DNA of 64,000 nt from contig NZ_JBIYZW010000001.1 of the NCBI RefSeq assembly GCF_044628455.1, positions 2,356,001 through 2,420,000 on the forward strand, in the 5' to 3' direction. How positions within the stretch are numbered: the first letter of the stretch is position 1; each line of letters begins with the position of its first letter. The notes below the pieces were generated by a model. That model had not been told where the DNA came from, did no database searches, and worked only from the letters and a program-made list of their open reading frames with translations. The translations under genes were made by a program, and so were the position numbers. Source of the stretch: Solirubrum sp044628455 (GTDB lineage Bacteria; Bacteroidota; Bacteroidia; Cytophagales; Hymenobacteraceae). This document shows, piece after piece, positions 51,779-59,182 of this stretch.

Positions 51779-52559
51779 CGTGCAGACGTAATAGATAAAC
51801 GCCGGCCGGAACTTCGTGCAGGGACAAGGTCAGCCGGTTAGTGGAGTCGTGCCGGACCATGCGTCGGCGCCGGCCCTGCTGGTCAAGCAGCTCCGCCTTG
51901 CTGGCGCCGGTACGCCCGAATACCACTTCCACGTAGCTGCGGGCGGGGTTGGGGTACACGCTGCGCACCAGGGAAGCTGCCGTTGGCTGAGCCGCCGGCA
52001 GCCGGGCTGTCAGCACCTGGTAGCGCGGACAGCTGTCAACCAGCGCTTCAAAGAAGGGCCGTAGCCGGGCGGCGTCGTAGCGCAGCCGCTTGGTTAGAAC
52101 GGTATCCGCCTGCACTGTTGCCCGCAATAGCGGCGGGGGCAGCTCGCCCCGGTCGGCGGCGTACCGCAACGCCAGCATTTGCTCCCAGTCGTTGGTCAGG
52201 CCCTGCACCGTGGTACTGGTGCGGCGCCAGGCGTGCACCCAGTAGCTGGAATCGGTGCGGGGCTGGGTGAGGTAGTACAGCCCCCGGTAGCGCGTCACCC
52301 AGCCCCGCAGCAGGGTATCACCGGTTCGGGCGTTCAGCACCAGGCTCGTGCGGGTCGGTCGCTCGAAGCGCACGGCCAGCTGCAGCGTATCGGCGGCCGC
52401 TACCAGGGTGAGCTGCGGCCCCAGAAGCCGGACCAGGTTCAGCCGGCGCTTGGTGGGGGCCGTTTCGAAGGGGTAGACTTCGGCAGCATCCGGCGCCCCG
52501 CAGCCTGGCAACAGGAGCAGCGCCAGCGGCCACCATCGAATACCAGGAGCCGGTCGCAT
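51732..52559 (-). CDS. T9SS type A sorting domain protein with a lipobox-like signal
   Basis: 275 aa from ATG 52559. The N-terminus MRPAPGIRWWPLALLLLPGC has a lipoprotein-type signal with Cys at about residue 20, followed by GAPDAAEVYPFE. A ~170-residue domain of unknown type follows (RYRGLYYLTQPRTDSSYWVH, then WEQMLALRYAADRGELPPPL). The end is a T9SS type A domain: SVYPNPARSYVEVVFGRTGA to GVYLLRLHDEA and TRRLVVE. A lipobox combined with a T9SS domain is unusual. It lies between the RimK and AstE-like genes on the same strand, so it may be co-transcribed with them. Function unknown. Confidence 0.75.
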   Translation of the reverse strand: MRPAPGIRWWPLALLLLPGCGAPDAAEVYPFETAPTKRRLNLVRLLGPQLTLVAAADTLQLAVRFERPTRTSLVLNARTGDTLLRGWVTRYRGLYYLTQPRTDSSYWVHAWRRTSTTVQGLTNDWEQMLALRYAADRGELPPPLLRATVQADTVLTKRLRYDAARLRPFFEALVDSCPRYQVLTARLPAAQPTAASLVRSVYPNPARSYVEVVFGRTGASKAELLDQQGRRRRMVRHDSTNRLTLSLHEVPAGVYLLRLHDEATHAAATRRLVVE

Positions 52560-52712
52560 AGTCGGAAACGGTTAGAACCTGCCCCTTGATAGGCCTGCCG
52601 GGAACGAGGTAACCCGCCCGCCTGCTCAGCAACACCGCCATGTGCGACCAGGCGGTTAACCGGCCAAGCCCAAACGCCCGAGGCGCATTACTACGCGCTG
52701 CTCGGCTCCCGC

Positions 52713-53669
52713 CTACAGGTGCTGCTCGTCCGACTGGGTATCGGGCAGGGATTTGGCGGCCGACTGGGGGCTGGGCTTCTTCTTGGGCTTCCTTTTGGCG
52801 GCCAGCTGGTCGGTGTACTCGATGATTTTGCCGGCAATGTCGAGGCCGGTGGCTTTTTCGATGCCTTCGAGGCCGGGCGAGGAATTCACTTCCAGCACCA
52901 ACGGCCCGCGCTGGCTCTGCAGCATATCCACGCCGGCAATGCCCAAACCCAGGGCCTTGGTGGCCAGCAGGGCGGCGGCCTTCTCGGCCCGGGTGAGCTT
53001 GACGAGCTTGCCCGTGCCGCCGCGGTGCAGGTTGGAGCGGAACTCGCCCTCCTTGCCCTGGCGCTTCATGGCCCCCACTACCTCGCCGTTGACCACGAAG
53101 GCGCGCAGATCGGCGCCCTTGCTTTCGGCGATGAACTCCTGCACGATGATGCGGGCCTTGAGGTTGTGAAAGGCCTCGATAACCGACTGGGCCGCCTTCT
53201 CCGTCTCGGCCAGTACCACGCCCAGGCCCTGGGTGCCTTCGAGCAGCTTGATGATGACCGGCGCGCCGCCCACCTGCTGAATCATTTCCAGCACCTCGTC
53301 GGAATAGTTGGTGAAGGCCGTTTTGGGCATGCCCACCCCGGCGCGGGCCAGAATCTGCATGGAGCGCAGCTTGTCGCGGGAGCGGACGATGGCCTGGCTG
53401 TCGACGGCCGTGCGCACCTTCATCATCTCGAACTGGCGCACCACGGCCGTGCCGTAGAACGTGACGGAGGCGCCGATGCGGGGAATCACCGCGTCGAAGC
53501 CTTCGAGCCGGCGGCCCTCGTAGATGATGCTGGGCGTGCCCTTTTCGAGCACAAGGTTGCACTGCAAATGGTCAATGACTTCGACCTGATGGCCGCGCGC
53601 TACGGCTGCTTCCACCAGGCGCTGGGTGGAGTACAGTTTGGGCTCACGCGACAGAATCGCCAATTTCAT
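52713..53669 (-). CDS. rimK: RimK-family alpha-L-glutamate ligase (ATP-grasp)
   Basis: 318 aa from ATG 53669. N-terminal preATP-grasp domain MKLAILSREPKLYSTQRLVE; ATP-grasp core with RSRDKLRSMQILARAGVGMP, VIIKLLEGTQGLGVVL (ATP-binding Lys and Gly-rich loop), VQEFIAESKGADLRAFVV, FRSNLHRGGTGKLVKL, and the metal-binding LVLEVNSSPGLEGIEKATG (Glu/Asn near 266-268). E. coli RimK adds glutamates to the C-terminus of ribosomal protein S6 and makes poly-glutamate. A Lys-rich ~35-residue C-terminal extension (KRKPKKKPSPQ) follows the core. It starts 42 bases after the retropepsin-like gene, in an apparent operon. The target here may differ from S6. Confidence 0.93.
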   Translation of the reverse strand: MKLAILSREPKLYSTQRLVEAAVARGHQVEVIDHLQCNLVLEKGTPSIIYEGRRLEGFDAVIPRIGASVTFYGTAVVRQFEMMKVRTAVDSQAIVRSRDKLRSMQILARAGVGMPKTAFTNYSDEVLEMIQQVGGAPVIIKLLEGTQGLGVVLAETEKAAQSVIEAFHNLKARIIVQEFIAESKGADLRAFVVNGEVVGAMKRQGKEGEFRSNLHRGGTGKLVKLTRAEKAAALLATKALGLGIAGVDMLQSQRGPLVLEVNSSPGLEGIEKATGLDIAGKIIEYTDQLAAKRKPKKKPSPQSAAKSLPDTQSDEQHL

Positions 53670-53711
53670 GGGGCGAGGGAATAACGGGTAGGAATTTCGA
53701 AAGAACCGGCG

Positions 53712-54191
53712 TTAGTCGGGCTGGCGGCGGTGCTGCTGCCGGTACGAGAGGTTGCGGCGGGCCACGTCGACCACCAGCCGGGCCCGGCGCAGCAGCAGCC
53801 GCCCGATGAGTACGGGGTACTTCATGTCGGAGCGGTCGGAAAGCGAAAACTCGGTGTCGAAGTCTTCGCCGAACAGCCGGATGGTGGTGCGGATGACGTA
53901 GCGCTCCTGCACGTCGCCGTTGGAGGAGCGAATATCGCGCAAGGCAAACTCGGGGAAGTGCAGGGGGCGGCCGTTGAAGGCGGGGTGCTCGTCGTCGAGC
54001 AGCAGCACGCGCAGCACGGGCCGCCCGTCCGGCAGCGCGTCCACGTGAATGTCGGAGCAGTGAATGGCCCCGGTGAAGGCGCCGGTGTCGACCTTGGCCT
54101 CCACGCCGCTCAGCCCGAGCAGAGGAAAATCCACCAGTTCGCGGCGGCCTACGGTTCTCTTCGGCGGACGTCGGGACTGGGGCTGCTTCAC
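53712..54191 (-). CDS. Retropepsin-like aspartic protease (RimB / 'ATP-dependent zinc protease' family)
   Basis: 159 aa starting from a GTG at 54191. The single-lobe retropepsin signature is KVDTGAFTGAIHCSDI (catalytic Asp in Asp-Thr-Gly, near residue 35), with the flanking GRRELVDFPLLGLSGVEAKV and the later YVIRTTIRLFGEDFDTEFSL and MKYPVLIGRLLLRRARLVVD, which is the typical ending. Families of this type are encoded beside RimK in many genomes; the Pseudomonas RimB protein modulates RimK. Annotation as a zinc protease is historical; the active site is that of an aspartic protease. It is the first gene of the cluster RimB-like, RimK, T9SS protein, AstE-like. Confidence 0.88.
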   Translation of the reverse strand: MKQPQSRRPPKRTVGRRELVDFPLLGLSGVEAKVDTGAFTGAIHCSDIHVDALPDGRPVLRVLLLDDEHPAFNGRPLHFPEFALRDIRSSNGDVQERYVIRTTIRLFGEDFDTEFSLSDRSDMKYPVLIGRLLLRRARLVVDVARRNLSYRQQHRRQPD

Positions 54192-54302
54192 GGGGGCAAA
54201 ATACGGGCGCGGGCGGCAGTGCAGCGGCAGAACGGCCGGTTTTTTTTCGCTTCACCCCCGGCCCTCTCTCCCCAGCCCCTCCGGTAGCCTCCCCCCGGCC
54301 CC

Positions 54303-55422
54303 CTAGCCGACGTAGCTGATGCGGTACACGCAGTCGTTCTGGTCGTCGGAGACCAGTAGGGAGCCGTCGGGCAGCACCAGCAGGGCCACCGGGCGGCCCC
54401 AGCTACGCTCGCCCTGCAGCCAGCCCGTGGCGAAGGGTTCGTAGGACGTGGCCTGCCGGCCGCTGGCGTCGAGCTTCACCAGCATTATGCGGTAGCCGCT
54501 CTTGCGGGAGCGGTTCCAGGAGCCGTGCTCGGGAATCAGAATCTGGTTGCGGTAAGCAGCCGGGAACATGCGGCCGGTGTAGAACTTCATGCCCAGCGGC
54601 GCCACGTGCGCGCCCAGCTTGCGGGCCGGGGCTACGTAGGTCGCGGCCGACTTGCCCTTGCCGAACTGCGGGTCGGGCAGGTCGCCCTGGTGGATGTAGG
54701 GAAAGCCGAAGTGCGAAGTGCAGGCCGGCGTTGGGGGCGCGGTTCAGCTCGCAGGCCGGCACGTCGTCGCCCATCAGGTCGCGGCCGTTGTCGGTAAACC
54801 ACAGGGCCTGGTCCACCGGGCTCCAGTCGAAGCCCACGGTGTTGCGCACGCCCCGGGCGAAGATTTCCAGGCCGGTGCCATCGGGATTCATGCGGGTGAT
54901 GGTGGCGAAGATGGGCTCCTCCTGCAGGCACACGTTGCAAGGCGCGCCCACGGGCACGTAGAGCTTGCCGTCGGGCCCGAAGCTGATGTACTTCCAGCCG
55001 TGGTGCTCCTTGTCGGGCAGCTGGTCGTACACCACCACCGGCCGGGGAGGGCTCTTGAGCCGGGCGCCGATGTTGTCGAAGCGCAGGATGCGGCTGATTT
55101 CGGCCACGTACAGGGCGCCATTGCGCACGGCCACGCCGTTGGGCTCGTTCAGGCCCGCGGCAATGGTCAGCACTTCGTCGGCGCGGCCGTCGCGGTTGCG
55201 GTCGGGCAGGGCGTATACTTTCTGGCCGCGGGTACCCACGTACACGGTACCGTCGGCGCCCAGGGCCAGGGAGCGGGCGCCGCCCACGTTCTGGGCAAAG
55301 TAGCTGATGCGGAAGCCCGCCGGCAGCTTGATTCGGGCCAGGTTGTCGGGCGCGGGCGGGGTTACGGGGCGGGCGCCGGCCAGCGGCAGCAGCACCAGCA
55401 GGGAAAGCAGTCGGCGTATCAT
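54303..55422 (-). pseudogene. PQQ-dependent sugar dehydrogenase-like gene broken by a 7-bp duplication
   Basis: The frame starts at ATG 55422 with a signal peptide (to about PLAGARP). It continues as a glucose/sorbosone dehydrogenase-type propeller: IKLPAGFRISYFAQNVGGAR, DRNRDGRADEVLTIAAGLNEPNGVA, HHGWKYISFGPDGKLYV, and RNTVGFDWSPVDQALWFTDN. At about residue 234 it shifts frame. The continuation is in another frame down to the stop at 54303 (GFPYIHQGDLPDPQFGKGKS, LGMKFYTGRMFP, ILIPEHGSWNRS). The cause is visible: CGAAGTG is repeated twice in tandem at 54707-54720; removing one copy restores a continuous ~370-codon frame. It is therefore a recent frameshift, a sequencing error, or a slippage switch. 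The intact protein would be periplasmic. Confidence 0.88.
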
Positions 55423-55532
55423 AGCGCTACCAACTGCCAGCCGGGAGCAAAGGTTACGGCGGTTCGGCCGGGGCCACGACGTTTAGCCCACGCTGCCCAA
55501 ACAAGGCGGCAGGCAAGCAATACTGGTAGCTT

Positions 55533-55576
55533 AAACGAGTGGTGCCACGACTTCAAAGCCGTGGCACCACTCGTTC
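55533..55576 (-). terminator. Strong hairpin after the first 2TM gene
   Basis: 16-bp perfect arms (55534-55549 and 55560-55575) with a 10-base loop, starting one base after the stop of the 2TM gene; on the minus strand it is followed by TTTAAG. The tail is weak but the position fits a terminator. Confidence 0.7.
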
Positions 55577-55873
55577 TTACAGCCGACCGGCTTCCTTGTC
55601 GCGCAGCAGCTGTTGGTACTCGCGCTCCGACCAGCTTTGCTCGTTCAGGAAGCCGTAGGTGGTCAGGCCCTGGATGGCCAGGCCCAGGCCCCAGAACACG
55701 CTGGGCCAGACCGGCCAGGGCACGAAGCCGTGGGTGTAGGCACCGGTGAAGTACCAGATAGCCCACAGCAGCGCATTGACGAATACGTAGGTTACCAGGT
55801 GGGATTTGAAGGCGGCGCGGCGGCGGGCCATGCGCCAGAGCTGGGGGTCACGGTCTTGGATGGGGGCGTTCAT
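55577..55873 (-). CDS. 2TM domain-containing protein
   Basis: 98 aa from ATG 55873. Layout: a short N-terminal helix (DPQLWRMARRRAAFKSHLVT), a first membrane helix (YVFVNALLWAIWYFTG), a loop with Pro/Trp (WPVWPSVFWGLGLAIQGL), a second helix, then an amphipathic C-terminal helix SEREYQQLLRDKEAGR. This is the 2TM domain (PF13239) pattern, found alone or on LytTR regulators and kinases in Bacteroidota; alone its role is unknown. A paralog of the same length lies 107 bases upstream on the same strand. A promoter-like site precedes it. Confidence 0.88.
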   Translation of the reverse strand: MNAPIQDRDPQLWRMARRRAAFKSHLVTYVFVNALLWAIWYFTGAYTHGFVPWPVWPSVFWGLGLAIQGLTTYGFLNEQSWSEREYQQLLRDKEAGRL

Positions 55874-55906
55874 GGCAGTAGTGGGGTGAGGAGGCTGAGG
55901 CCGAGT

Positions 55907-55938
55907 TAAATATAGCGCGCAGACGATACCTGGAACAA
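55907..55938 (-). promoter_or_regulatory. Putative promoter of the downstream 2TM gene
   Basis: Minus strand: TTGT (55935-55938), 20 bases, then TATATTTA (55907-55914), one mismatch from TAnnTTTG; 33 bases before the start codon. Confidence 0.5.
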
Positions 55939-55980
55939 GCCGGGCAGGATGGCCCCGGCGCGGGCGCTGCCGGGAGGGGC

Positions 55981-56277
55981 CTAGCGCCGGCTGGCCTCCC
56001 GCTCGCGCAGCAGCTGCTGGTACTCGCGCTCCGGCAGCGAGTCGGTGCCCAGCAGGCCGTAGCTGGTCAGCCCTTTAATAGCCAGGCCCAGGCCCCAGAA
56101 CAGCATCACCCAGGCCGGCCAGGCCACCTGCTGGCCGGCGTGCAGGCGGTGCCCGGTGAAGTACCATACGGCCCAGAGCACGGCGCTGACGAGCACGTAG
56201 CGCAGGAGCTGGATTTTGAACTGAGCGCGGCTTTGGGCGAGGCTCCAGAGGCGGGCGTTAGGGTCTTGCAGGTTCAT
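55981..56277 (-). CDS. 2TM domain-containing protein (paralog)
   Basis: 98 aa from ATG 56277. It is the same length and layout as the neighbour: NARLWSLAQSRAQFKIQLLR, membrane helix YVLVSAVLWAVWYFTG, then WPAWVMLFWGLGLAIKGLTS and the C-terminal helix PEREYQQLLREREASRR. About half the residues match, so this is a tandem duplication that has diverged. Both genes seem to have their own promoter. Function unknown; the small inner-membrane location is predicted from hydrophobicity. Confidence 0.88.
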   Translation of the reverse strand: MNLQDPNARLWSLAQSRAQFKIQLLRYVLVSAVLWAVWYFTGHRLHAGQQVAWPAWVMLFWGLGLAIKGLTSYGLLGTDSLPEREYQQLLREREASRR

Positions 56278-56308
56278 GGTGGCTGGTGGTTAGGCGGTTA
56301 TCTTGCAT

Positions 56309-56340
56309 CAAACCTAGCCGGTCCCGCCCCTCAGCTTCAA
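56309..56340 (-). promoter_or_regulatory. Bacteroidota-type promoter of the upstream 2TM gene
   Basis: Minus strand: TTGA (56337-56340), 20 bases, then TAGGTTTG (56309-56316), a perfect TAnnTTTG; about 32 bases before the ATG. Confidence 0.6.
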
Positions 56341-56494
56341 GTAAAAGGTGCCGAACCACCGGGCGGAGTCGCCGAACCGTCAAAAGACGCCGACGAGCCG
56401 TAGCGGTGAATGGGTGAGCTAGTGCAATGGGGAGCCGGCATTCCCGTATCATAGCCATCCAATCATCCCGTTCTGCCCATCGGTGGCCCGCGCT

Positions 56495-57049
56495 ATGCCC
56501 CTGCCCTACTCCGCCCGTCAGGCCTTCGGCCGCATCCTGCTGACCCAGGCCGACATCACCCGCCTCGACACCGCCGCCATCGTCAACGCCGCCAACTCCT
56601 CCCTGCTCGGGGGCGGTGGCGTCGACGGAGCCATTCACCGCGCCGGCGGCCCGCAGATTCTGGCGGAGTGCCGCGCCCTTCGTCTCAGTCAATACCCCGA
56701 GGGGCTGCCCACAGGACAGGCCGTCATCACGACCGGCGGGCGGCTACCGGCCCGCTACGTGATTCACACCGTGGGGCCGGTGTGGCAGGGCGGCCACCAG
56801 CACGAGCCGCAGCTGCTGGCCGCCTGCTACCGCCACTGCCTGCAGCTGGCCGCCGAGCAGCAGCTGGCCAGCGTGGCTTTCCCCGGCATCAGCACCGGCG
56901 TCTACGGCTACCCCAAGCCCGAGGCCACGCGCATTGCCGTGCGCGAGGTGCGGCAGTTTCTGCAGGAGCACCCGCTGCCCGAAACCGTGGTCTTCGTGGC
57001 CTTCGACGAGGAAAGCTTCCGCCTCTACGCGCGGGAGCTGGCCAGCTAA
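56495..57049 (+). CDS. Macro domain protein (O-acetyl-ADP-ribose deacetylase type)
   Basis: 184 aa from ATG 56495 (MPLPYSARQAFG); a GTG at 56483 would add four residues. The whole protein is one macro domain: ILLTQADITRLDTAAIVNAA, NSSLLGGGGVDGAIHRAGG (ADP-ribose loop with the Asn/Asp residues used for catalysis), GLPTGQAVITTGGRLPARYV and IHTVGPVWQGG, and the second loop FPGISTGVYGYPKPEA. This is the MacroD/YmdB subgroup that removes acetyl from O-acetyl-ADP-ribose or mono-ADP-ribose from proteins. It is cytoplasmic and a single gene, followed by a large repeat region. Confidence 0.93.
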   Translation: MPLPYSARQAFGRILLTQADITRLDTAAIVNAANSSLLGGGGVDGAIHRAGGPQILAECRALRLSQYPEGLPTGQAVITTGGRLPARYVIHTVGPVWQGGHQHEPQLLAACYRHCLQLAAEQQLASVAFPGISTGVYGYPKPEATRIAVREVRQFLQEHPLPETVVFVAFDEESFRLYARELAS

Positions 57050-57451
57050 GCCGTGTTACATACCTGCGTGCCGCCCGTCCCAGCTGTCATGGCAAGGCGT
57101 AAGCCGAAGCAACCGTAGGAAGGCATAGCCAATTGGTCCTTTTCGGTGGTAAAAACTGCCGGAGCCTGACGAGCCGAAAATCCGCTGTCATTGCGAGCGA
57201 AGCGCAGCAATCGGTCCTTGTCGGTGGTAGAAACCGAAAGAGCCTGACCAGTTGAAAACGTATTCCGGCTGGTCAGGCTCGTTGGGTCGTGCCACGCGGG
57301 GAAAGATTGCCTCGTCGTGCCTCCTCGCAATGACAGCGGGTTTTCGGGTGGTCAGGCTCTTTCGGTCGTGCCGCGAGGGGAAAGATTGACTACGCCTTCC
57401 TGCGGTTGCTTCGCTTCGCTCGCAATGACAGGCTCTGGGCGGCGGCTTAGC
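57050..57451. other. Gene-free gap filled by nested palindromic repeats
   Basis: 402 bases between the macro-domain and hydrolase genes, which converge on it. Nearly all of it (57086-57429) is the nested repeat described separately. No coding signal was seen. Confidence 0.75.
57086..57429. repeat. Nested palindromic repeats of the GTCATTGCGAG family
   Basis: A complete inner element (57187-57334, 148 bp) is bounded by GTCATTGCGAG and CTCGCAATGAC and has an apical stem GAGCCTGACCAG (57240-57251) / CTGGTCAGGCTC (57269-57280). It sits at the tip of an outer element whose left end starts GTCATGGCAAGG (57086) and whose right end is CTCGCAATGAC (57419-57429). The outer arms also pair next to the insertion: GCCTGACGAGCCGAAAATCC on the left against GGGTTTTCGGGTGGTCAGGC on the right. 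Related to the element at 6196-6365. Confidence 0.8.
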
Positions 57452-58246
57452 TCAGGCCCAGCGCCACTCCTCAGGGTGGCGGCGCAGGTAGGCGGCCACG
57501 TCGTAGATCAGCCCGGCGTGGCCGGTGTCGAGCAGCACGGTGTGGGCGGCGTGCAACGAGCCGATGAACGTTTGCAGGCCGGCCTGGGGAATCACCTTGT
57601 CGTGGCGGCCGAGGAAAAAGGTAATGGGCGTGGGGCGACGGTTGAGCGCGGCGGCCAAGCGGCGCAAATCGAAGGTGAGGTGGCGGAAGCCGGTCCAGCT
57701 GCGGTACACGCGCAGGCGCTTTTCGCGGCTGTCGAGCTGCCACTGGGCAAAGCGCACCAGGCCGTGGTCGACGAGGCGGCGCTCGGCCAGCCGGTCGATA
57801 AAGCGCAGCAGGCGCTGAGGACGTAGCACGGCGCGGCCCAGCACCCCGCGCATCCAGGGCGGATAGGTAGCCAGCGAATACCAGAACTGGGCGTGGATGC
57901 CGTCGGGGGCAATGAGCCAGAGCTGCTGCACGCGCGCGGGGCGGTGCTCGGCCAGGGTGAGGGCAAACTTGGCCCCCATGCTGAAGGCCAGCAGCCCGAA
58001 GCTTTCGATGCCGTGCTCGGCCAGAAACGCTTCCAGCAGCTGACTCAGGCGCTTCTTGCTGAGCGGCGCGTCGGCCTTGCTCAGCCGGCTGCGGCCGTGG
58101 TAAAATAGGTCGAAGGCGTAGAGGGTCACCTGCTCGCCCACCGCCCCGGCCAGGCTGCGCCAGTGGCCCGCGCTCTGCCCGTAGCCGTGAAAGGCCAGCA
58201 CCACGCGCGGTCCGTGCCCATACACCTCGTAGTGCAGCTGGGTCAT
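57452..58246 (-). CDS. Alpha/beta hydrolase
   Basis: 264 aa from ATG 58246. Standard hydrolase fold: oxyanion loop AFHGYGQSAGHW (~17-28), nucleophile elbow LLAFSMGAKFAL (Ser near 91; Phe-Ser-Met-Gly rather than Gly-x-Ser-x-Gly), acid in FLGRHDKVIP (Asp near 217), base in LLDTGHAGLIYDV (His near 245). A basic lid region (~130-190) covers the site. It is cytoplasmic because there is no signal peptide. Substrate not predictable; an esterase or a C-C hydrolase are both possible. The start codon lies within the outer edge of the inverted repeat at 58242-58572. Confidence 0.88.
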   Translation of the reverse strand: MTQLHYEVYGHGPRVVLAFHGYGQSAGHWRSLAGAVGEQVTLYAFDLFYHGRSRLSKADAPLSKKRLSQLLEAFLAEHGIESFGLLAFSMGAKFALTLAEHRPARVQQLWLIAPDGIHAQFWYSLATYPPWMRGVLGRAVLRPQRLLRFIDRLAERRLVDHGLVRFAQWQLDSREKRLRVYRSWTGFRHLTFDLRRLAAALNRRPTPITFFLGRHDKVIPQAGLQTFIGSLHAAHTVLLDTGHAGLIYDVAAYLRRHPEEWRWA

Positions 58247-58572
58247 TTATCAATTAACATTTATCATTCATCAGCCCTGAGGCACCTTCGACCACTTATT
58301 GGCTTGCGGCGGCAAAAAGCCAGACTCAGCCCCAGGCGTGGGAAAGCCAAGCCGCTCCGGCTGGCGACGGATACGGCTGATGGCTGTTAAATGATGATTG
58401 ATAAATGAAAATGCTCCAGGGTAAAATGAGTCAACCCAGGCCGAACCCAGCTGCCAAGTCGGCACCGGCCGATAGGCGATAAATGAAAAGCCCCCAGCTA
58501 AACAGGCCGGCTAAAAAGGTTAACCAAGGCCGGTGCCGGCTGATAAATGATAAATGTTAATTGATAAATGAC
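58242..58572. repeat. 33-bp inverted repeat enclosing the whole gap between two genes
   Basis: Left end 58242-58274 and right end 58540-58572 are inverted copies with one mismatch, made of AT-rich TTTATCA/TGATAAA units (for example TCATTTATCAATTAACATTT on the left). The left copy includes the hydrolase start codon and the right copy ends just before the DUF502 stop. Two further GATAAATGAAAA-type units (near 58398 and 58479) and an inner inverted pair GGCACCGGCC / GGCCGGTGCC lie inside. No gene was found in this 326-base gap. Confidence 0.75.
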
Positions 58573-59112
58573 TCAAAGGCGGGCCACGCCGCCCGATACC
58601 ACGAACTTCATGACCTGGGAGCTGGGCAAGTCGAGGCGTATCACGCTTTCCTTGGGCACCAGCAGCAGCTCGCCCGAGAAGTTGTAGGAGTCGGGGAAGT
58701 ACACGGCCGTCAGGTCGTCGCGGTGAATCATATCCATGGTTTCCTGGGTCACGAAGCCGAGCTTGTAGCACTCGGTGCCGGCAAACACCTTCACCAGCAC
58801 CGGGCAGTTGAACTTGGCTTCCTCGCCCAGCAAGGCGTCGAACACGTCCTTGATGCTGGAGTAGATGATGTTGACCACCGGCAGGCGGTTCAGAATCCGC
58901 TCACCCAGCACGATGAAGGGCCGTACGTGCGAGCCGATGTAGCCTACCAGCGTCAGCAGCACCACCATCAGCCCCAGCCCCAGACCGGGAATGCCGTTGA
59001 GGTCGAAGGCGCCGTCGAGCCAGCGGAACACGGCCAGCAGCAAGTAGATGGTGAGCGTTACCGGCGCCAGAATCAGCAGGCCGCGCAGGAAATAGCCAAT
59101 AATCTTTTTCAT
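58573..59112 (-). CDS. DUF502 family membrane protein
   Basis: 179 aa from ATG 59112. Two membrane helices: residues ~5-32 (YFLRGLLILAPVTLTIYLLL) and ~43-65 (LGLMVVLLTLVGYIGSHV). The family-typical soluble part follows, with LGERILNRLPVVNIIYSSIK, DVFDALL, VLVKVFAGTECYKLGFVTQE and the C-terminal VKFVVSGG-like segment. DUF502 proteins are widespread two-helix inner-membrane proteins without a known function (the plant relatives are the COV1 proteins). Downstream of ispH on the same strand but separated by a terminator, so probably transcribed on its own. Confidence 0.9.
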   Translation of the reverse strand: MKKIIGYFLRGLLILAPVTLTIYLLLAVFRWLDGAFDLNGIPGLGLGLMVVLLTLVGYIGSHVRPFIVLGERILNRLPVVNIIYSSIKDVFDALLGEEAKFNCPVLVKVFAGTECYKLGFVTQETMDMIHRDDLTAVYFPDSYNFSGELLLVPKESVIRLDLPSSQVMKFVVSGGVARL

Positions 59113-59123
59113 GGCCGAAACAC

Positions 59124-59153
59124 AAAACCGCCCGGTCGGGCCGACCGGGCGGG
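59124..59153 (-). terminator. Rho-independent terminator of ispH
   Basis: 12-bp perfect arms CCGCCCGGTCGG / CCGACCGGGCGG around one base (59128-59152), followed on the minus strand by TTTTGTG, 30 bases beyond the ispH stop. Confidence 0.9.
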
Positions 59154-59182
59154 CAAGCTATTAAAATGCCGGGGGTGCTGCA

